The notes beneath the pieces are model-generated. The model was not told where the DNA came from. It was given only the letters and a program-made list of their open reading frames with translations, and ran no database searches. From NCBI GenBank assembly GCA_964292495.1, contig CAXYVX010000005.1, positions 1 to 31,915 on the forward strand: 31,915 nucleotides of DNA, read 5' to 3'. Below, in pieces: positions 30,188-31,915 of this stretch. A program made the position numbers and the translations under genes. The DNA comes from CAXYVX01 sp964292495 (GTDB lineage: Bacteria; Patescibacteriota; Saccharimonadia; Saccharimonadales; Saccharimonadaceae). Numbering within the stretch: position 1 is the first letter of the stretch; each line of letters starts with the position of its first letter.

Positions 30188-31915
30188 TTATTTTTTTGGC
30201 GCGTTTCGGTAAAAAGTTCGCGAATATTTCTCATGTGTTTTCGCAATATTTTTAAGATTCATTTTCGGATTTTTCGCGAATATTCGTGCAGCGACGGAAG
30301 ATTTGCTACGGCCCAAATCGTCAGACATTTTGCTTAAAATCTCCTCGGCGTTCTCATCGTTTTTCGTAAATTTTTTCAAGTCCAAATCCGCAATTTCGTC
30401 GTCGTTTTCTTGTGTCCAGCGTTTCCCGGCGTTGGGGAATTTTTCGCGAATTTTCTCGGATCGGGATTTTTTGGCGTCGTTTTCGGCTGCTAATTCCGCA
30501 AATTCTTTTTCGCGTTTTTCTTTATTTTTTAATAATTTCGCGAATTTTTGTTCGGCTGCAGCAGATTTTTCGCGAAAAATTTCATCCATCGCTAAAACTT
30601 CCGGATGAACAAAAAACGCCTGGCTGCTCAGCCCGGAAATACTCAGTGAATCCAGGCCGCGCACGCGGCTCAAAGCCACATAACCCATGCCCGGCTCAAA
30701 GACGTTTTTCAGGTTAATCCGCGCCGCATCGAGCGTCATTCCTTGCGATTTGTGGACGGTGATCGCATAGGCTGGGCGGAGCGGAATTTGCGTCAAAGTC
30801 GCGAGTTTTTTGTCGCCGTCGGTCAGCTCCCAACTGCTCGGTTCAACTTTTATTTCCGCCGCGGAATGATTGAATTTCACGATTGGGTCGTCGTTTTCGT
30901 CGTCAAATTTCACAACTTTTCCGATCGAACCGTTCGCGAATTTTCCGTTCGGATCGTTTTTCAGCGCCATCACGAGCGCGCCGATTTTCAGCTCCAATTT
31001 TTCCGGAGCCAGGCAAGATTTTTTCAGTTTTTCAACGTTGGTCGCACTGCCGGTCGTGGTCATTTCATATTCGCAGCTATCGGCTTGCAGTTCCGCCATC
31101 TTCGCAAAATTTATTCGGTCAACATCGCGATTTGTCGTATAAAGTTCGGTGATTTCTTTTGATTCGCCGATCTGCGCGTTAAGGCGATTTGCGATTTTTT
31201 CCGCGTCCGCGCGCGTGATTTTGTTTTCGCGAATTTTGTTCAAAATGCTTAAAAACTCGCCGTCATTTTGGCGAAAATTTTGTTCTAAATATAAAATTTC
31301 CGGCGCCAGATTTTCCCAACTTTTCGCGTTGTAAACGAAATTTGATTTGGGATTTTCGTTCGGTTTTTTCGCGAAACTCGACGCGCCGTTTTCGTCAAAA
31401 GTTTCGTCTATTCCGTCAAAATTTTGTTCGGAATTTTGCGATTTTGTCCATGGTTTTCGCGTGCTTCCAGCAATGATTTTATTGCGCGATTTCACCGGCG
31501 GAAGTTGGAAAAAATCGCCCGAAAAAACAACTTGAATCCCACCAAATGGCTTGTCGTTTTCGCGAAGTTTTTGCGGCGTCATGTCGTCACCTGTTGTCCG
31601 AATTCTGCGCAAAATTTCCTCCACCAAATCCAGCTGAAAATCATGAAGCATCGAAATTTCGTCGATGATCAAAATGTCGGTTTCGCGAATTTGTTTGGCG
31701 CGTGTTTTGCCAAATTTCGCGAAAAAATAATCATCGATTTCGTCGCGAATCCCCATCCCGCTCCACGAGTGAATCGTGTTGCCGCCGAGGTGTGTCGCCG
31801 CCAAGCCGGTCGTTGCAGTGACAGCGACTTTTTTGCCTGTTTTTCGCGAAAGCTCAATAAATTTCGCGAGAGTATAGGTCTTCCCTGCACCCGCCGCGCC
31901 GGTCAAAAATGCGGA
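30188..31915 (-). CDS. Pif1/RecD-type DNA helicase with a SANT/Myb-like C-terminal domain, N-terminus cut off
   Basis: The frame is open to the right edge, and the Walker A loop (SAFLTGAAGAGKTYTL) lies within the last bases, so a few residues at most precede it here and the true start is outside. It shows Walker B (DILIIDEISMLHD), motif III (GIQVVFSGDFFQLPPV), and helicase motifs near the end (PLRPAYAITVHKSQGMTLD, GMGYVALSRVRGLDSL), which define the Pif1/RecD superfamily 1B. A long charged linker is followed by a tail with KRWTQENDDEIADLD and DDLGRSKSSVAARI, resembling the SANT/Myb-like domain found at the end of some bacterial Pif1-like helicases. It unwinds DNA 5' to 3', probably in repair or replication. 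Confidence 0.88.
   Translation of the reverse strand, partial: SAFLTGAAGAGKTYTLAKFIELSRKTGKKVAVTATTGLAATHLGGNTIHSWSGMGIRDEIDDYFFAKFGKTRAKQIRETDILIIDEISMLHDFQLDLVEEILRRIRTTGDDMTPQKLRENDKPFGGIQVVFSGDFFQLPPVKSRNKIIAGSTRKPWTKSQNSEQNFDGIDETFDENGASSFAKKPNENPKSNFVYNAKSWENLAPEILYLEQNFRQNDGEFLSILNKIRENKITRADAEKIANRLNAQIGESKEITELYTTNRDVDRINFAKMAELQADSCEYEMTTTGSATNVEKLKKSCLAPEKLELKIGALVMALKNDPNGKFANGSIGKVVKFDDENDDPIVKFNHSAAEIKVEPSSWELTDGDKKLATLTQIPLRPAYAITVHKSQGMTLDAARINLKNVFEPGMGYVALSRVRGLDSLSISGLSSQAFFVHPEVLAMDEIFREKSAAAEQKFAKLLKNKEKREKEFAELAAENDAKKSRSEKIREKFPNAGKRWTQENDDEIADLDLKKFTKNDENAEEILSKMSDDLGRSKSSVAARIFAKNPKMNLKNIAKTHEKYSRTFYRNAPKK

Larger units (their letters stand above)
670..31850. repeat. 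TTCGCGAA, a dispersed palindromic octamer, about 110 copies
   Basis: By hand count about 110 copies lie between the first (670-677) and the last (31843-31850), in all codon frames (reading FAK/FAN, SRK/SRN or VRE/IRE) and in gaps. The longest stretch without one is 24074-26776. Confidence 0.9.

Noticed and set aside
1..31915. CRISPR array
   Set aside because: No regularly spaced 25-40 bp repeats were seen. The only tandem repeats are the 90-bp coding unit at 1-180 and the octamers at 26473-26496.

Overview
The window looks like a chromosomal segment of a small-genome bacterium of the Candidate Phyla Radiation (Patescibacteria), most likely Saccharibacteria (TM7)-like. The placement is inferred from gene content and style: compact same-strand operons with 1-17 bp overlaps, a trimmed division/cell-wall cluster, a Gram-positive-type glycyl-tRNA synthetase, and wall-less-looking surface proteins that carry BspA-like and Listeria-Bacteroides repeats and end in a plain membrane anchor. 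UGA is a normal stop, so this is not the recoded Gracilibacteria/SR1 code. Two genome-wide habits stand out. The palindrome TTCGCGAA occurs about 110 times by hand count, in genes, in gaps and in all frames. Many first genes of operons also have an extended -10 box (TGNTANAAT) only 6-7 nt upstream of the ATG, which predicts leaderless mRNAs.

Layout. 1-711 is the end of a repeat-rich surface protein. 753-6847 holds a flippase-like membrane protein, exonuclease VII (xseA-xseB), a membrane-tethered methyltransferase, a membrane-anchored unknown, a histidine-kinase-like protein that has lost its key residues, a receiver-only response regulator, and recO. 6913-10751 has two unknown proteins, glyQS, a DUF488 protein, tRNA-Pro(CGG), tRNA-Arg(GCG) and RNase H. 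10784-12137 is a broken beta-propeller surface protein gene. 12193-14769 has a small membrane protein (minus strand) with a near-perfect promoter, then a DUF4868/KwaB-like gene directly joined to yvcK.

15280-24626 is a dcw-type cluster: mraZ with its own TGGGT operator repeats, rsmH, an ftsL-like gene, a class B penicillin-binding protein, mraY, ftsW, murG and ftsQ. Together these make lipid I and lipid II and polymerise and cross-link septal peptidoglycan. The murC-F ligases, ftsA and ftsZ are not here and must lie elsewhere.

24640-27220 is an AT-rich island without TTCGCGAA until 26777. It holds a truncated Rep-like fragment, a DUF2726 gene, a frameshifted Zot/pI-like ATPase and a small companion ORF, bounded by imperfect direct repeats with TGTCAAA motifs. 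I read it as a decaying integrated rolling-circle element, possibly inovirus-like. This is an inference.

27226-31915 (minus strand) has a ydcF-family gene broken by a frameshift, a KimA-like potassium transporter, and a Pif1-type helicase with a SANT/Myb-like tail that runs off the right edge.
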